64,000 nucleotides of DNA from Doryteuthis pealeii (lineage: Eukaryota > Mollusca > Cephalopoda > Myopsida > Loliginidae). The stretch lies in contig CM042138.1 in assembly GCA_023376005.1 (NCBI GenBank), forward strand, positions 99,295,491 through 99,359,490. Reading direction: 5' to 3'. Position 1 is the stretch's first letter, and each line of letters starts with the position of its first letter. Below, one piece after another: positions 34,048 to 44,867 of this stretch. A program made the translations under genes and the position numbers. The notes under the pieces are model-generated. The model did no database searches. It was not told where the DNA came from and worked only from the letters and a program-made list of their open reading frames with translations.

Positions 34048-34290
34048 TTAAGTAGAGTAAAGCTGGATGAATTCAGAGTTTTCCTTCTCCTAGACTCATT
34101 GCCTAACCAAAGCTAAATAACCCAGTCTGTCTTATTATTTATCCATCAATGGGCAGAGAATAGATGGATTTATGCTTTTCCCAATGACAGCAGCACAGTG
34201 AAACACCAACAGTATAGTCTAGGATTTGAACTCAGAGTTGCCAATTCTATTTCCTATGATGATAACCATTGCAAAAGTGCTCCTCCATCT
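34048..34290 (-). repeat. SINE family B
   Basis: A further copy in the same orientation, lacking its tail end. The three together form a head-to-tail cluster. Confidence 0.7.
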
Positions 34291-34407
34291 CTTTATATGT
34301 ATAACAATAATAACATTTGATTTATAAATTAGTTGCAAAAAAAGATTAACAACAAAAGCCAATAATAAAATAGAATAACAAATATGTTGACACTGAAGCC
34401 ATATTTA

Positions 34408-34822
34408 TTGGGGTCATTCCATGTCAAATCTTCCAAGCCATGTCACCCAACCCTTCAATTTTTCTGAAATTTTGTACAGGTGTAGACTATATTAAAGTTA
34501 GAAAATCCCCAAAATTTGAGTTTCCAATTCCAAGAATTGGTGGAGTTATGCCGATTTTTAGCTATCCAAATTTTGGGGGGGGGCAAAAAATGGCGACTAT
34601 TTATAATCTATTTTTGTAAAATGCGTTCTAGAGCTTCCCTACTCCTAAAAATTGGTTTATAAAAGCATTTTTCTCACTGCCAGTTTTTGAATTGGAAGCT
34701 CAAATTTTGGGGGATGTCTAACTTTAACACAATCCACACCTGTACAAAATTTCAGAAAAATTTGAAGAGGGTGGGTGACAATTTTACTTTTTCCTGGATG
34801 ATTTGACATGGAATTGCTCATT
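34408..34822. mobile_element. MITE with long terminal inverted repeats
   Basis: The left end GGGTCATTCCATGTCAAATC is mirrored at the right end as GATTTGACATGGAATTG. The symmetry extends inward for about 120 bases (ATTTTTCTGAAATTTTGTAC and AAAATTTGAG on both sides). No ORF. Superfamily unknown; a possible ATTG flank on both sides was not confirmed. Confidence 0.65.
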
Positions 34823-34947
34823 GAGATAATGAACAATGAATGGAATGTTGATTTTCTTCAAAATACTTCCCTCGCATTCAACACTTATTCCATTGAATTT
34901 TCTTTTGATTGAATCCCCTCTGAAACTCCTCTTGCCTTAATATTTAC

Positions 34948-35155
34948 CTGGTTTAGCTTACTAGGTAGAGTGATCGCCTGGGAACCAGAAGGTTCCTGGT
35001 TCGATACCAATCCTCACCTACTCAGTGTATGAGTAGCACAGGGATCTGTGCAGTAAAGTGAGGAGCTGATGGTAGGTGTGGCGCTCCACAAAAATCTCCT
35101 TGGTATAGAGCTAGTGAAAAGAAGATAGACTCCCTCACTGTCTGGTGGATACCAA
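34948..35155 (+). repeat. tRNA-derived SINE, family A
   Basis: Head with GTTTAGCTTACTAGGTAGAG and GTTCCTGGTTCGATACC, body with a small deletion after GGCGCTCCAC. Followed by one minisatellite-like unit (AATACAAATAATTTACAG, TATTCCTATCTAATAC). Confidence 0.8.
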
Positions 35156-35344
35156 CTTTACTATTACTACTACTAAAGTAACAATTCTTAATACAAATAA
35201 TTTACAGTTATCAAATATTCCTATCTAATACACCTAATTTGCACACAGTTATATGCTTTAATAAATAATTATTTGCTATTACTGATTTCTAATACTATCA
35301 AGTTATTCTCAAACATTAAAAGCAATCATATACATAATTTTATA

Positions 35345-35470
35345 TAGAAATCAATTAAAATGATATTTTCATATTCGCTCTTATTTAGTTTTCTTAGTCT
35401 TTCTAATTTAATATATTTTATTACATTAAAACTTAAATACTTATGCCCAGGTGGTGCATACTTTTGCTAG
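35345..35470 (+). mobile_element. Helitron-like family E, 3' fragment
   Basis: Shares TTCTAATTTAATATATTTTA and GGTGCATACTTTTGCTAG|T with the full copies. Confidence 0.5.
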
Positions 35471-35479
35471 TATTATTAA

Positions 35480-36240
35480 TAAATCTTTTAATTTATTTTT
35501 TCATGTTTTATCCAGTCCATTCTCCAGACATCTTCAGGTGAAGTTTGTTGTTTTATAATCAAATAAATGAGCTAAGAGATTACACTGTACCAAATCAAAA
35601 TTTACCCATAAAATTCGGATTAATTGATCCATTAAAATGTTGTGAAAAAAGCAACAAAGATGAGGATATTGAAAATGAAAGCCAAAAACAAAAATACATG
35701 TCTTAATCTGAAAACAAAATAATGTAAATAATTTAATTATTCTTTAAAATAGAAATAAAAAGATAAAAGTTTTATCATTTTGTGTTCTATTTTCTGTGGA
35801 ACAAAACTATGCCAAAGAATTTATATAGATTATGATAAAGATTTTTTTTTTTTAAAGAGGAAAAAAGAAAAATGTTCAAAGATAAAAATGATACACAGAG
35901 GAATCAAGAAACTATGAGCAGTTTGCCAGAATAAACAAATATCAAAGAAATTTTAAATTCAAAAATAATTTAAAAACATCATTTTTTTTTTAAAAAACTT
36001 TAATATTCTTCCTTCCATCCAAATCCCATCTTGTGTACTTTAACCGACAGCAAATAAACATTTTGCTGACATCACCAAACAAAACAATCAGCTTTTATCT
36101 CAGCATATTGGGATTTGTTTATACCACAACTTAAGAAGGAAGAGAGTTCTCATGGCATAGTGGAGAACATGCTGGATCATAACATCATAGTAAGCAAGTT
36201 CAAACTCCTGCCTCACTATTATGTTTACTTTCGGACTAAT
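35480..36240. other. AT-rich unassigned stretch
   Basis: No coding signal. 36140-36240 has a weak SINE B-like pattern (GTTCTCATGGCATAGTGGAG, GTTCAAACTCCTGCC, ACTAATACCCTTGGGAAAGG) and may be an old copy. Confidence 0.35.
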
Positions 36241-36282
36241 ACCCTTGGGAAAGGTGTGTCCCAAGCTATAAGTATAATATAA

Positions 36283-36760
36283 TCTTATTATAATGGAGAT
36301 TGTGTGTTTTTCTCTCTGTAACCGAAACTATATTCCTAATCAAGTCACAATTCTCTTAATTGACATCACATTCTCCATGATTTTATTTTATCTAACCAAT
36401 AAATATAAAATTGTCTTACATTATTAATACTGTTAACTATGTCTACATACTGACAACATGCGATCTATATACAACAAAATAGTGTTTACAGTTTGAACGG
36501 GAAGGCTAACATATTAATATTAAAAAAATCGAATTTAATAAATATATTTCTAACTGTTTGGTTTTATTTTAATGAATATAAGGAATCCATTAACAAGATA
36601 AATAACTGTCATTTTATTCTTTACTTCCTCTTTTTAAATACTTAAATTAAAAAAATAACAATGAAAGACGATAGTGATGGAAGAGTAAATTTCAATTGTT
36701 CCGATTATACTCCCTCTGCTTATTTAGTTTCATAGTACTTAGGGTGCATATATTTGCTAG
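36283..36760 (+). mobile_element. Non-autonomous Helitron-like element, family E (478 bp)
   Basis: Begins TCTTATTATAATGGAGATTG after an A and ends TTTGCTAG before a T. Aligns with 9205-9779. The 3' stem-loop is degenerate in this copy, so assignment rests on the termini and the second copy. Confidence 0.6.
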
Positions 36761-36889
36761 TAAGTATAATATAATAATAGCACTACCTTTTTTTTCTATA
36801 AGGATGGCTTTGGCATCAAATAATCCATGAAGGTTGATATGCTGTTAAACAAAAACGTTAAGGAAAACAGAAAACAATTTTACATGTAT

Positions 36890-37075
36890 GTATTTACCCA
36901 ATCTCTAAGCACAAGCAGGATGTGACAGAAGATCAAGTTTTAAGAAGAATTTAACAGGTTTCAATTCAGAGTGTTCCTTCTCCTAGATTGGTTGCTATAC
37001 CAAATTTAAAGAGCCTTACTATTTACTCATAGCTGGAGGGGGAATAGTTGGACACATACATTTCCCAAGGGTACC
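36890..37075 (-). repeat. SINE family B, head missing
   Basis: Tail and body only, minus orientation. Confidence 0.7.
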
Positions 37076-37077
37076 TG

Positions 37078-37268
37078 CCCTTCAGTGAACCTGGGAGTAA
37101 TGACAATTAAGGGATACTCCACACTCCCCAGATCTCCATATTCAAAGTCTCGTCATCAGATGCAGTTTAGTGTCATACCTAGGAAACCCCCTTTTTGGGG
37201 GGAGAGGGTGGTCTCATATCTCTGCAGGGAGTGCAGACAGCATATTCTACGTCCCACCAACAGGGCAT
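37078..37268 (+). repeat. Family C fragment
   Basis: TGAACCTGGGAGTAATGACAA, TCATCAGATGCAGTTTAGTG, GCAGGGAGTGCAGACAGCAT. Confidence 0.65.
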
Positions 37269-37397
37269 AAATCTAAGAGAAAATTTTGAAAGTTTATTTT
37301 TGTAAAGAACTGATTATCTAAGAATTCTTTTTTTTTTTTTTTTACTGATAGAATTTTTATGTCAACCGTCTGATCTTTACCTAACTTACTGCCAAAA

Positions 37398-37668
37398 AAG
37401 GTATGTGGTGTAATGGTTAGAATCATAGGAAATGGACTTATCAACCCAAGTTCAATTCCTGGACGAAGCTGTTTGCATTTCACATGGTGCTAATACTCTT
37501 AGGAAAGGTATGAATCCAATTCTAACTCCATCTATGGGTAAATAGCAGGGCAGACTAGGCTCTTTAACCAGTCTAGGAAATGGAAAACTCTGAATTCAAA
37601 TCTGTTAAACTCTGCTTAAAAAATTGACCTTGTGTCACATCCTGCTCCCGCAGAGGGTTTGGTAAATA
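37398..37668 (+). repeat. tRNA-derived SINE, family B (full length)
   Basis: GTATGTGGTGTAATGGTTAG, CAAGTTCAATTCCTGG, and the complete body and tail. (TA)n-like end. Confidence 0.85.
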
Positions 37669-37856
37669 TATATTTACTGCCAAAGGAAAAATAGACAAAT
37701 GGGAAAGAAAAGCAAATAACAAGGTATCTAAAATAAAGCTAACCTAATTATACTATGACTTGGTATGCTGTCAAAGTACCATGCCGAGTCCTACATGGTA
37801 AATATGGCAGTGCTTGTTTCCTCCCCAGGTCTAACATTTTATAAAAACTAATAAAG

Positions 37857-37886
<30 letters not shown>
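37857..37886. repeat. Poly(A) tract
   Basis: About 30 As. Confidence 0.9.
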
Positions 37887-37889
<3 letters not shown>

Positions 37890-38309
37890 AATTATTTCAT
37901 GACCTAGGAACACAGCAGCCTAAAATAATAAAATGAAAATGAAATAAAAAATTTGAGAAAAAAAATATCAAAAAGAAAGAAAATCCAATTTAACATTGGG
38001 TTTTCTTTTTTTCGGTGACTAGAAACTCAATTTGTGATGCTAGTTTAGGGTCAAATTTTAACAGCACTTTGATCTTTGTAGAGGAAAACATTTTAACCTT
38101 ACTCTTGGACGGTCAGTCTAGTATATCTTTTCATTTTGATTTTTTTCTCCATTGCCTGAAGGTTAATTCTGCCTAAAGTTTAAAATAAAAAAGATTTACT
38201 GAAATGGGACGTAGCATTTTAATGCTTTTTTTTTTTTAGTCCCCAGCAGACCAAAATTTTCAAAATCAGTGGAATTGCTATTATCATCATCGTCATTGTT
38301 AAATTGTGC

Positions 38310-38830
38310 CAACAGCTCAAATTTCCATGACTCTTCCTCGCCAACCGTCCCTATTGGCCCACACTACTGGAAGGTCCACTGCACAGCATTCAGTATCCGC
38401 AGAGAGCTGATCGATGTAGGTTTTTGCTGGTCGACCTACACTGTTGTGTCCATGTACAGGTACCTACAGAACATCACCTTATGAGCTTGTACTTTCTTCT
38501 CCAGCAGTGTCCAGCATGTCTTGTTTGTCTTACTTAGATGATTTGTGTGATAAGAGGCAAGTGGCCATACAGCTGCAATGTTGGGAAATTCTGCTTCCAG
38601 TATTTGTTCAAGACAGCAGACAGCATCCTTGTACAGTTCCCATCTAGCTTTATCTCTAGGCATTAGAGTCAAAGTAGAGTAACCATATAGTAGCACTGAT
38701 ATGGCTACAGCTTAGAGAGAGATCAGGTTTCCATATGATCAATAATCTGTCTATAGCAGCCCATGCCTTTCTTATGCATATAATGACATTGTTTTCTATA
38801 GATAAGATATTACTACTTAATTTTTCAAAT
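38310..38830 (-). pseudogene. LINE ORF2 C-terminal tail remnant
   Basis: On the minus strand, in several frames: AWAAIDRLLIIWKPDLS, ISVLLYGYSTLTL, RMLSAVLNKYWKQ, LYGHLPLIT, RQTRHAGHCWRRK and a tail with NRDGW-type sequence near 38330. Same family as 28655 and 19805, and the longest of the three, but frameshifts and stops divide it. The RT catalytic core lies beyond the 5' truncation. Confidence 0.75.
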
Positions 38831-39150
38831 CTCATCATCTCTATCATAAAATAGATCAGGTCACTGTCTGACAGGCAGATGTAGCATTGAGCAATCATGT
38901 GACAAAGAATTTCTTTCTTGACCAATCAGAAGGCACCGCAGACTAAAACTGGATGCTTACTTGATTCTATCAAAAGCATATGAATAACACTCTGCATTCT
39001 GTAAAGGCAGTCCTCATTCTCGCAGCCCCACCCCCCAATGTCTTTGACAATAGTTCCCTAGCTTGCCTCAATGGTCAGGTATGGATAACACTCAGAACAT
39101 ATCCCTTTAGGACTAAGCTACCTTACCTTACATATGCACAAAGTATGGCT

Positions 39151-39502
39151 CAAACTAAGGGTAATCTGAACATTAGCTACATAAATGAGAGTAACCTCAC
39201 TTGTTTCTTTCACTTTGAGGAAGCCATGAGTTTTAGTTGGCCATTTTTATTTCACTGTAAATCTACACTAAAAATACAAATTTGTTCGAATCAATACAAT
39301 TGCATGTTTTAACAAGAAAATATCATAAAATGTGTTCTTAATAACAATTAAGTTCATTTCAAATAATTCACAATTAAGAACACATTTTAGGATATTTTCA
39401 TGTTAAAACATGTAGTTGTATTCATTCATATTTTCAGTGTAGAAGGAAACAAGGGGAGGTTACTCATTTATGTAGCTAATGTTCAGATTACCAAACTAAG
39501 TT
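39151..39502. repeat. Long inverted repeat
   Basis: AAACTAAGGGTAATCTGAAC at the left end is mirrored at the right end (about 39480-39500). The inner arms CATTTTATGA.../...AAAACATG and TGTGTTCTTAA/TTAAGAACACA also pair. The left arm is about 60 bases longer because of an insertion. Probably a MITE or PLE-type palindrome; no family assigned. An open frame at 38980-39312 crosses it and is not considered a gene. Confidence 0.65.
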
Positions 39503-39509
39503 ATTTACA

Positions 39510-40480
39510 AACTGTGGGGGCTTTGTGTTCAAAATTTTAGGTAAAAGAAGAAATTTAATTGTTGGTTCCAACAACTTCAGCACACGATATTACAGAAATG
39601 CAGTCTCCATAGAAAACAAAAGAAAAAACAAAATAAATATAAGAAAATAAAGAATATACTTTGTATACTATATATACAATTTGAATGGTCAATGTTCTTT
39701 AAGTGGTATTGGGAATAGCATATGGGTGTAGGTAATTGTGTGTGCAAGGTGCGGATGTTTTTGTTTATGTTCGTGATTGCTAGTATCTGTTTTAGTATAA
39801 ACCTGTATGTGTCAAAATTCTAACAGTTCTATGAAACAAAAGTGTGTGAGGGAGGAATTTATTGTTTACTCACTGTCACACCAGAGAGAGAGAAAAAAAA
39901 GAAGTGAAAAGAGACAGATTTCGACATTTGACATTTTGACGAAGTGTGTTCGGGAGGATGTATGGGTTGGAGTCTCCAGATAGTGTCATCTCTCTGTATG
40001 TCTTGGACTCTCTCCCTCTATCTCCTCCTTTCAAAATGCGGAGACGTTTTTTACAAGAACTCAACTATCGTAGAATGGACATTCAATAACTTAGCTTCTT
40101 CTGAACTATTATAAAATTAAAAAAAATCCTTTTTTACATTTCTGTACATTAATTACACCCCATTTATTGATTCTATTATTGTTTCATAACATTTCTTCCA
40201 CCCCTGTTGTATAGCAGTCTGTATGATATTCCTGGTCAGCAAGTCGGCTCCTCTCTATTTCTTTCCCTGTTTTCAGACACAAATATAACAATATATTAAA
40301 TATATTCAGTTCATTTTATTTGTCTCTCCCACGAGGTGAGGGGGTAAGTATTTTTTTATGATATTGATAAACAAAAGATACAGTATTTTAGGTCTTTTTC
40401 AGTGAGAAAAAAAAATGCAATTTAAGTTTTTATAGATTTTGGTGGCAACTACATAGAAAGGGCCCAAATATTTGATTTTA
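39510..40480. other. AT-rich unassigned stretch
   Basis: No recognised gene. A minus frame at 39876-40064 is uncharacterised and has no supporting signals. Confidence 0.35.
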
Positions 40481-40530
40481 TTATATAATCAATATTTAAA
40501 ACATTAGTTTCAAATATGTGAATAATTTGT

Positions 40531-40838
40531 ATTGAACAAATTAAAAAGTATTGAAACTATTTATAAGAATGTTTTATTTTGATCAAAGCTAATAATCTAG
40601 AAAGTTAGTTTGTATTGAACAAATTTATTGTATTTTGATCAAAGTAGGGAATGTTTTATTTGATCAAAGCTAATAATCTAGTTTGTATTGAACAAATTAA
40701 AAAGTATTGAAACTAAGTTTTATTTTGATCAAAGCTAATAATCTAGAAAGTTAGTTTGTATTGAACAAATAAAAAGTATTCTATTTTATGAGAAGGTTTT
40801 ATTTTGATCAAAGCTAATAATCTAGAAAGTTAGTTTTG
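40531..40838 (+). repeat. Tandem array of about 80-bp units (four units)
   Basis: Each unit starts ATTGAACAAATTAAAAAGTA or similar and ends GATCAAAGCTAATAATCTAG...TTAGTTTGT. Unit lengths vary through internal deletions. Confidence 0.85.
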
Positions 40839-41009
40839 ACTTGTATAAGCATTTGAGCAGACAGTGGATTTGTAATTCTATATGAAATACTAGAGAGGTG
40901 AGGCTCATTATCAAAACACCTGTGTAGAAGAAAGACTTGAACATTTTGTAAAGGAGAAAAAAAAACCTTGCATAAAAGCAAAAATCTAATGTACTTATAT
41001 ATATATAAT

Positions 41010-41190
41010 GGATTCTCCCGTCGATTATCAACGTATGAGGGTTCATACACACAATGAACTCCCACACAGGGATTTGTTTATAGTGGTGAAGGCTTGTGTT
41101 GGACCATCCACACTTTTTGGCACAGTTGATAGGAAAGAATTGGTGCATCAAAGGTTGCCACAAACCCAATCAACGACCGACCTCAGGAAT
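41010..41190. other. Unclassified GC-richer segment
   Basis: Follows a (TA)n. An open frame continues through it, but the protein is not recognised. It abuts a SINE B fragment. Probably part of an unidentified repeat. Confidence 0.25.
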
Positions 41191-41194
41191 TTTG

Positions 41195-41267
41195 AATTCA
41201 GAGTTATCCCTCTCCTAGACTGGTTACCTACCAAGGCTGAAGAGCCCAGTCTGCCCTACTATTTAAC

Positions 41268-41275
<8 letters not shown>
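41195..41275 (-). repeat. SINE family B fragment
   Basis: Body only (TTTTGAATTCAGAGTTATCC, CCAGTCTGCCCTACTATTTA). Confidence 0.7.

Positions 41276-41321
<46 letters not shown>
41271..41321. repeat. (TA)n(TG)n microsatellite
   Basis: A TA run followed by a TG run. Confidence 0.9.
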
Positions 41322-41324
41322 TGT

Positions 41325-41588
41325 GTGTGGTATGTGTAATGGTTACCATTGTAGGAAATAGACATGACGAGTTCAAATACTGGACGAGGCCGTTTGCATT
41401 TCACATAGTGCTAATACCCTTTAGAAAGGTATGAATCCAGCTATTCTCTCTCCATCTATGGGTAAATAGTAGGGCATATTAGGCTCTTTAACCTCGGTTA
41501 GGCAACTAATCTAGGAGAAGGAAAACTGAATTCAAACTTGTTAAATTCCACTTAATAAATTGACCTTGGGTCACATCCTGCTTGGTAT
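41325..41588 (+). repeat. tRNA-derived SINE, family B (full length)
   Basis: TATGTGTAATGGTTACCATT head, GAGTTCAAATACTGGACGAG, full body and GACCTTGGGTCACATCCTGC tail. Opposite in orientation to the fragment just before it. Confidence 0.85.
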
Positions 41589-41591
41589 GTG

Positions 41592-41598
41592 TGTGTAT

Positions 41599-41629
<31 letters not shown>

Positions 41630-41668
41630 ATATGTATGTATATGTAGGTAGGTAGGTAGGTAGGTAAA
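41592..41668. repeat. (CA)n, (TA)n and (GTAG)n simple repeats
   Basis: The CA run at 41599-41622 is followed by five to six GTAG units at 41645-41668. Confidence 0.9.
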
Positions 41669-41675
41669 CATACAG

Positions 41676-41815
41676 GCAAAGAGGATAGTTTGGAAAATCA
41701 GAATGACAGGTTTTTCTAAAAGCATTATCAGAATACAAATGAATTTAAATTCATTTGTATTCTGATGCTAACCCTTTAGGGAAACATGTCAATCTGATAT
41801 TCTAAACTGCCTTTC
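41676..41815. repeat. Palindrome with hammerhead-like core
   Basis: The centre GAATTT|AAATTC lies at 41740-41751. Arms are about 70 bases with roughly four-fifths identity. Right arm: CTGATGC (41762-41768), hairpin CCCTTTAGGG, then AAAC. Confidence 0.6.
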
Positions 41816-41929
41816 TCATTCTCTGCGGATTTTATTCCAAACTATCTAAGAGTAATGGCTGGAATCAAAAAGATGTGTGCACGTATATATTTATATATAA
41901 ACACAAAGTATCAACCACAACTAAGTATG

Positions 41930-42075
41930 GCCCTAAAATCTTTTTAATAAAAAGTAGAAATTTTTATTTCAACCAAAGATACCAAGATTTTATCATTCCT
42001 AGTTAAACATTATATAATCCGAATAAATATCATTAGGTATTATTACCAAACTCAACAGTGTTAAAATTCTGCAGC
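41930..42075 (+). repeat. Dispersed repeat, family I
   Basis: AACCAAAGATACCAAGATTT and CATTAGGTATTATTACC recur at 56840-56945, with an inverted piece at 58070-58115. Confidence 0.45.
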
Positions 42076-42104
42076 CAATAATATGAATATTTAGCAGTTT
42101 AACT

Positions 42105-42645
42105 GTTTGTTGGCATTAAATGACCCACCGAGGTTTATATTCTGTAAAACAAAAACAAAGTTTTGAAATAAATTCAGTCTCAATGGATACTCATTTTTTT
42201 TTTTTTTTTTGTAAACATATTTTTCTATTTAACCAATAGATAGGACCATAACAGGTACAACCACTCCGGGTCAGAGTGGACCTGGGGGCAATGGTGATTA
42301 AGGGGTGCTCCACTTTCCCCAGACTTTCAGAACTGGAACCTCACAATCAGAGTTTAATGTCATACCCAGGATATGAAGACCCACAGCCACCACCTTCTAG
42401 CACCCATATGATAAAAAGGGTTGGGGTTTGTCATAAGGGCAATAGGTGCTAGGGCTTGACATGGCCAGCCAATTGATCGAAGGGAGCCTTTCCGACCACC
42501 CATCTAGCCTAAGTAAAGACCAAAATGAAGTGTTGCAGGTAATGGACTGTTCAGCCACCAGAGTTCCATCCTTAAGCATCACGGGTCGCCACCCATGGCA
42601 AACAGGTGCAGTCGGTGTTTATAATGACCCAGCCGATATGGCAGT
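42105..42645 (+). repeat. Interspersed repeat, family C (near full length)
   Basis: Module partly rearranged at the start, then GGGTCAGAGTGGACCTGGGG, GATAAAAAGGGTTGGGG, CATGGCCAGCCAATTGATCG and GGGTCGCCACCCATGGC. Confidence 0.7.
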
Positions 42646-42649
42646 TTAA

Positions 42650-43700
42650 AAAAATAAGTACACCTCTTTATATATATACTTTTAAACAATTTTATTTTTG
42701 GTTACAGAGTTGAAACCCAGGACAACTCCTTTTTTTTTTAGTGGAGGGGAGGTTACCCTTCTGCAAGAGAAACAGTCATAATGTTCTAAGCCCTACCAAG
42801 TGGGTGATACTGTATATACATGCATACACATACATTAGGTACAGTCAAAGTTTTGGTACAATAACACCTCCCCCTTTCTTTAAACTTTTATGAAAAATTA
42901 AAAATTGTCACTTATTTTAATTTTTTTCATCAAGAACAGAGCCTAAACTTATATTAAAAAATGTTTCTATGAATTTCTTAATTATAAAAATGAAATAAAT
43001 GACACTAAAGAGCACATCTTCAACAGAAAAGAAAAATGGCAAAAATGTGCCATTTTGACAAATAAAGATTTTAATTTATAAAATTCTGCCATTTTAAAAA
43101 CTTTAAAACAATTTTTTGTGTGTCATGCCCTGTCACCACCTCTGATAAATAATGGACCATTCTGTTTTGATTGTGAAGAAAGGAAGGGAAAAAAAATAAA
43201 AGAGGGAGGAAACAGAGGGGGATAGGGGAGTAAAGAGGAAGGGTACAGAGAGAGGGAGAAATGGAGATATAGGGAGATATAGAGAGGGTGGTAGGAGGGG
43301 CAAGATATAGAGAGTACATGCTATTTGAATGGACATATTGATCTGTTTTGTCAAATTATCCAGTTTTCTAACTGGACATTTCACACATCCTGGGAAACCA
43401 CTCCACCATGAAATAAAGGATATTTTCTTTAAAAATTTTTTCTCAATAAAAGTGGATGATGAGAACAGATTAAGCTCCCCAGAATAAGACAACAAGAAGA
43501 AGACAATGGTTTATTTTAACACATTACACAATATAAACAATGTAACACAAAACAAAAAAATGTAATGTTGGTCGTTATAGTAATGTGTGGAGGATGATCA
43601 CTAAATCGGACTGAGCCTATTCTAGTAGTGACCACCTCAGTTGATCTTTTTTTTTCTTTTTTTTATTTGTCCTAGTTTGAAAGTTGATTATAGTGATAGC
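42650..43700. other. AT-rich stretch with a purine-rich segment
   Basis: 43180-43320 is purine-rich (GGGAGGAAACAGAGGGGGAT...). No gene recognised. Confidence 0.35.
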
Positions 43701-43711
43701 GTGTTATAAGT

Positions 43712-43927
43712 TTACTTATACTTATTAAGAATTTCTATTTTGATGAATAATTTGAAATTGTGAGCAGACATTTTGGTAAAAATCAATGTTTGGAAATTTT
43801 TTGTAAGTGTATTCCAATCGTTGATGCAGGATTCTGTGATAGATTTAAGGCCATAGGGTTTAGTGTTGGCAAATGGGTTGAAAAATTTACCTGCAGTTGA
43901 TCCCCTAGTAGAGACAGTGTATAATTC
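43712..43927 (-). pseudogene. Possible transposon ORF C-terminal fragment
   Basis: A 71-codon open frame on the minus strand ends in a stop. It contains STRGSTAGKFFNPFA, YGLKSITES and CINDWNTL. The NP.....YG..SI...CI.DWN pattern resembles C-terminal segments of invertebrate transposon-encoded proteins as I remember them, but I cannot name the family. There is no ATG; upstream on that strand is a poly(A) run. Confidence 0.3.
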
Positions 43928-43995
43928 TTTTTTTTTTTTTTTTATAATTCCAAACTTCTTTTCAGCAGCATGGGAAGAAAGGGATATATATATAA

Positions 43996-44014
43996 GTAAG
44001 TAAGTAAGTAAGTA
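43996..44014. repeat. (TAAG)n microsatellite
   Basis: Four to five TAAG units. Confidence 0.85.
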
Positions 44015-44025
44015 AAGTCGACGGG

Positions 44026-44262
44026 GTGGCCTAAAGTCGGTATCAGCCAGTCAGCGAGGGAGTCTATCCCTTTTCAATAGCGCTAGACCAAGGAGATTGT
44101 TTTAGCATCTGAGGTGGCATGCCACACCTACCATCAGCTCCTTACTTTACTGCACAGATCCCTGTGCTACTCATACGCTGAGTTGGTGAGGACCGGTATC
44201 AACTAGGAACCTTGTGGTTTCTAGCCGAATGCTCTACATACTGAGCTAACCTAGCCCCTTTA
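44026..44262 (-). repeat. tRNA-derived SINE, family A (full length)
   Basis: Minus copy with GGTTAGCTCAGTATGTAGAG head, then the entire body to the G-rich end GGCCTAAAGTCGGTATCAGC. Next to it is a (GATA)n at 44264-44292. Confidence 0.85.
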
Positions 44263-44867
44263 TATAGATAGATAGATAAGATAGATAGATATAAATATAT
44301 TGGCTCCAAAAAGCCAGTTTATTATGACAATATCATTGAGAAAAAGAGAACATATTGATTAATGAACATTAGTTTAACAAACAGAGACTTTTTTTCAGTT
44401 CGTACAAATAAAGAAATCAATAATCAATGATTGATTTGCTGTTTCAACTATAGTTTCTATTGATCTTTATGACAATATGCATAGAAAATGACTAACAGTT
44501 TTATCGGCTTAAGAGAGTCTTTAAAAAAAAAAAAGATTCTTTTAAAAACAGACCCTCAGTTCTGATTTGGTGCGCACGTAATGTTTATATCACTGATACG
44601 AGACTCCCAACTCAGCAGCTTCTTTTATATCACTGTCTATAGACTTTCCTCTATGATTTTTATGGGTTCTCCCTACATTGTTCCAGACTTTGAACCTTAT
44701 CTTCTGTCAAGTTCTAAATAGAAATTTCACAATCTTTTCACAATAATGTGTTGTTAGCCTACTTTAGGAAAATGCAATAATAATGATATTCTGCCTTCTT
44801 GCTTGAATTGGGCAGTAGCTTAACCAAATGACAACAAAAGAATATAAAATAATGAAATAAAAATACA

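Noticed and set aside
38980..39312. 110-codon frame as a secreted or membrane protein
   Set aside because: Runs through one arm of a long inverted repeat, with no start context, splice signals or recognised domain.
39905..39990. Hammerhead-like motif on the minus strand (CTTCGTC...GTCGAAATC)
   Set aside because: Has a GAAA and a stem but no CTGANGA core.
41008..41361. 117-codon plus-strand frame as a gene
   Set aside because: Its second half is SINE B and (TA)n/(TG)n repeat; no domain in the first part.
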